DNA of 14,239 bases. Origin: Candidatus Moraniibacteriota bacterium (GTDB taxonomy: Bacteria; Patescibacteriota; Minisyncoccia; Moranbacterales; UBA1568). This document shows positions 13,126 through 14,239 of this stretch, one piece after another. Below the pieces are notes generated by a model. That model did not search any database, had not been told where the DNA came from, and saw only the letters and a program-made list of their open reading frames with translations. The position numbers and the translations under genes are program-made. The stretch covers positions 1-14,239 of the forward strand of contig JAHFOM010000021.1 in NCBI GenBank assembly GCA_023261685.1, written 5' to 3'. Positions within the stretch are counted from its first letter, which is position 1. Every line of letters starts with the position of its first letter.

Positions 13126-14239
13126 AAAGGTGCCACGCCGAGCATCATTTTTTTCACTCCGGAACGCTTGAACGCGATAGTGGCGAGCGTGCCCGCAACA
13201 GAGATGATCAGCCCCGAGCCGAACTGCGGGTGTTCCACCGTATCGCCCGGACGGACGTCATCAGCGGTCAGTGGTTTTTCGTATCCACTCTTGTCTTTAT
13301 TTTTTTCTTGCGAGACATTCTCGACGGTCGCCGCGAAATCATTCCGCTTTTTTACCGCTGTCGGAAAACGATGAAAGGTTTTCTGGAAATGACGCTTGCC
13401 GAGCATCCCAGATGCGACCCGCTCGGCTTCCTCCACCAGATGTTCCGGAATCTCCTGCAAGAAGCGCGACGGCGGATTGGCCTGCGTCGCCCCATAAAGC
13501 ATCCGCTGCTCCGCGAAAAGCAGGTGCACTTTTTCTTTGGCGCGTGTCAGTCCGACATACATCAGCCGGCGTTCTTCTTCCATTTCCGCCGGCGACAAGT
13601 GGCTACGTGAATGCGGGAATATGCCTTCTTCCAGACCGAGAATAAACACGTGCGGAAATTCCAGTCCCTTGGAGCTGTGGATCGTCATCACATTGACCAC
13701 ATCGCCTTCGTTTTTCAGCTCATCCGTATCCGAGGACAATGCCACTTCTTCGAGGAAACGATGCAGCGCCTCATCCAAAGACATATCGCTGTATTTCTGC
13801 GCAACCGACAATAATTCCCGCACGTTTTCCTGACGTGTCTCCCCTTCCGTCGTTCCATCGGACAGACTATCGAGATAACCGCTTCTCTGAACGACCGCAT
13901 TCAAAAGCTCTGGAAATTTCAAATCAGCACGGGCATCCATCTCCGAACGCAGACGCAGAAATATATCTACAAAATCCCGGATGCCCTTGATTTTCGGTTC
14001 GCGCAGTCCGCTGTCTTCTGGAGTGAGCTGATAGCCCGCGTCAAACAAATTCAAACTCTTGGCTCTCGCACATTGGATCCATTTGTCGAGCGTCGCTCGC
14101 CCCAGCCCGCGCGTCGGCTCATTGATGATGCGTTCGAGCGCGAGGGTATCACGCGGGTTTTCAAGGAGTCTCACATAAGCGATGACGTCTTTGATTTCTT
14201 TGCGCTGATAAAAATTCAGTCCGCCCACGATGCGATACG
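13113..14239 (-). CDS. uvrD: UvrD/PcrA superfamily 1 DNA helicase, partial (N-terminus beyond window)
   Basis: The frame is open to the right edge. The in-frame GTG at 14228 is internal, since the codons before it (Y-R-I) continue the family motif that reads here Y-R-I-V-G-G-L-N-F-Y-Q-R-K-E-I-K-D. Further UvrD/PcrA motifs are visible in order: V-M-T-I-H-S-S-K-G-L-E-F-P-H-V-F (motif V) and E-E-E-R-R-L-M-Y-V-G-L-T-R-A-K-E (motif VI, with the arginine that contacts ATP). The last 50 residues, G-D-T-V-E-H-P-Q-F-G-S-G and on, are the C-terminal Tudor-like domain that in PcrA/UvrD binds RNA polymerase. So the 2A/2B part of a 3'-5' helicase for nucleotide excision and mismatch repair is present; the Walker A half is outside the window. 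Confidence 0.95.
   Translation of the reverse strand, partial: YRIVGGLNFYQRKEIKDVIAYVRLLENPRDTLALERIINEPTRGLGRATLDKWIQCARAKSLNLFDAGYQLTPEDSGLREPKIKGIRDFVDIFLRLRSEMDARADLKFPELLNAVVQRSGYLDSLSDGTTEGETRQENVRELLSVAQKYSDMSLDEALHRFLEEVALSSDTDELKNEGDVVNVMTIHSSKGLEFPHVFILGLEEGIFPHSRSHLSPAEMEEERRLMYVGLTRAKEKVHLLFAEQRMLYGATQANPPSRFLQEIPEHLVEEAERVASGMLGKRHFQKTFHRFPTAVKKRNDFAATVENVSQEKNKDKSGYEKPLTADDVRPGDTVEHPQFGSGLIISVAGTLATIAFKRSGVKKMMLGVAPLKKQ

Noticed and set aside
14226..14228. Start codon of the helicase gene
   Set aside because: The GTG is internal: the upstream in-frame codons continue the conserved UvrD motif to the window edge.

Overview
The window looks like a chromosomal segment from a Candidate Phyla Radiation (Patescibacteria) bacterium, most likely a Parcubacteria-type lineage. 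This is an inference from gene content. A VirB6-like membrane protein, a conserved protein with no family I can name, PrgI, a TraC-like protein and a separate VirB4 ATPase in one-strand order is a layout I know from such genomes. No ribosomal RNA or other taxonomic marker is present to prove it.

Layout. From 9237 down to 1, eight genes lie on the minus strand and probably form one operon. In transcription order they are a VirB6/TrbL-like polytopic protein (9237-7138), a 392-residue protein with a Pro/Ala-rich tail (7105-5927), PrgI (5925-5521), a TraC/VirB4-N-like protein (5431-4742), the VirB4 ATPase (4493-2610), a small three-helix membrane protein (2535-2053), a CPBP-like membrane protein that has lost its catalytic residues (2025-1369), and a large secreted Cys-rich protein with calcium-loop motifs that runs off the left edge (1353-1). 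Upstream of this operon, each with its own promoter and terminator, are an AbiEii-type toxin-antitoxin pair (10239-9363) and a LysM-CHAP peptidoglycan hydrolase (11736-10399). On the plus strand a Xer-type tyrosine recombinase (12042-13013) converges on a UvrD/PcrA helicase (minus strand, cut by the right edge), with a bidirectional terminator between them.

How the genes fit together. VirB4 would power a membrane channel or pilus built from the VirB6-like protein, PrgI and the small membrane proteins. The LysM-CHAP enzyme could open the wall, as VirB1-type hydrolases do, and the exported calcium-loop protein may be the surface part. No VirD4 coupling protein, relaxase or VirB8/9/10 is visible here, so the apparatus is either minimal or partly encoded elsewhere.

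The most unusual signal is not a gene. Six intergenic gaps are made largely of degenerate repeats with a strict 7-bp period. The unit sequence differs from gap to gap, but the phase is kept over five to ten units, and at three sites two arrays face each other as inverted repeats. A second notable signal is a pair of near-identical terminator cassettes that directly flank the toxin-antitoxin module, as if the module and one terminator had been inserted or duplicated together.
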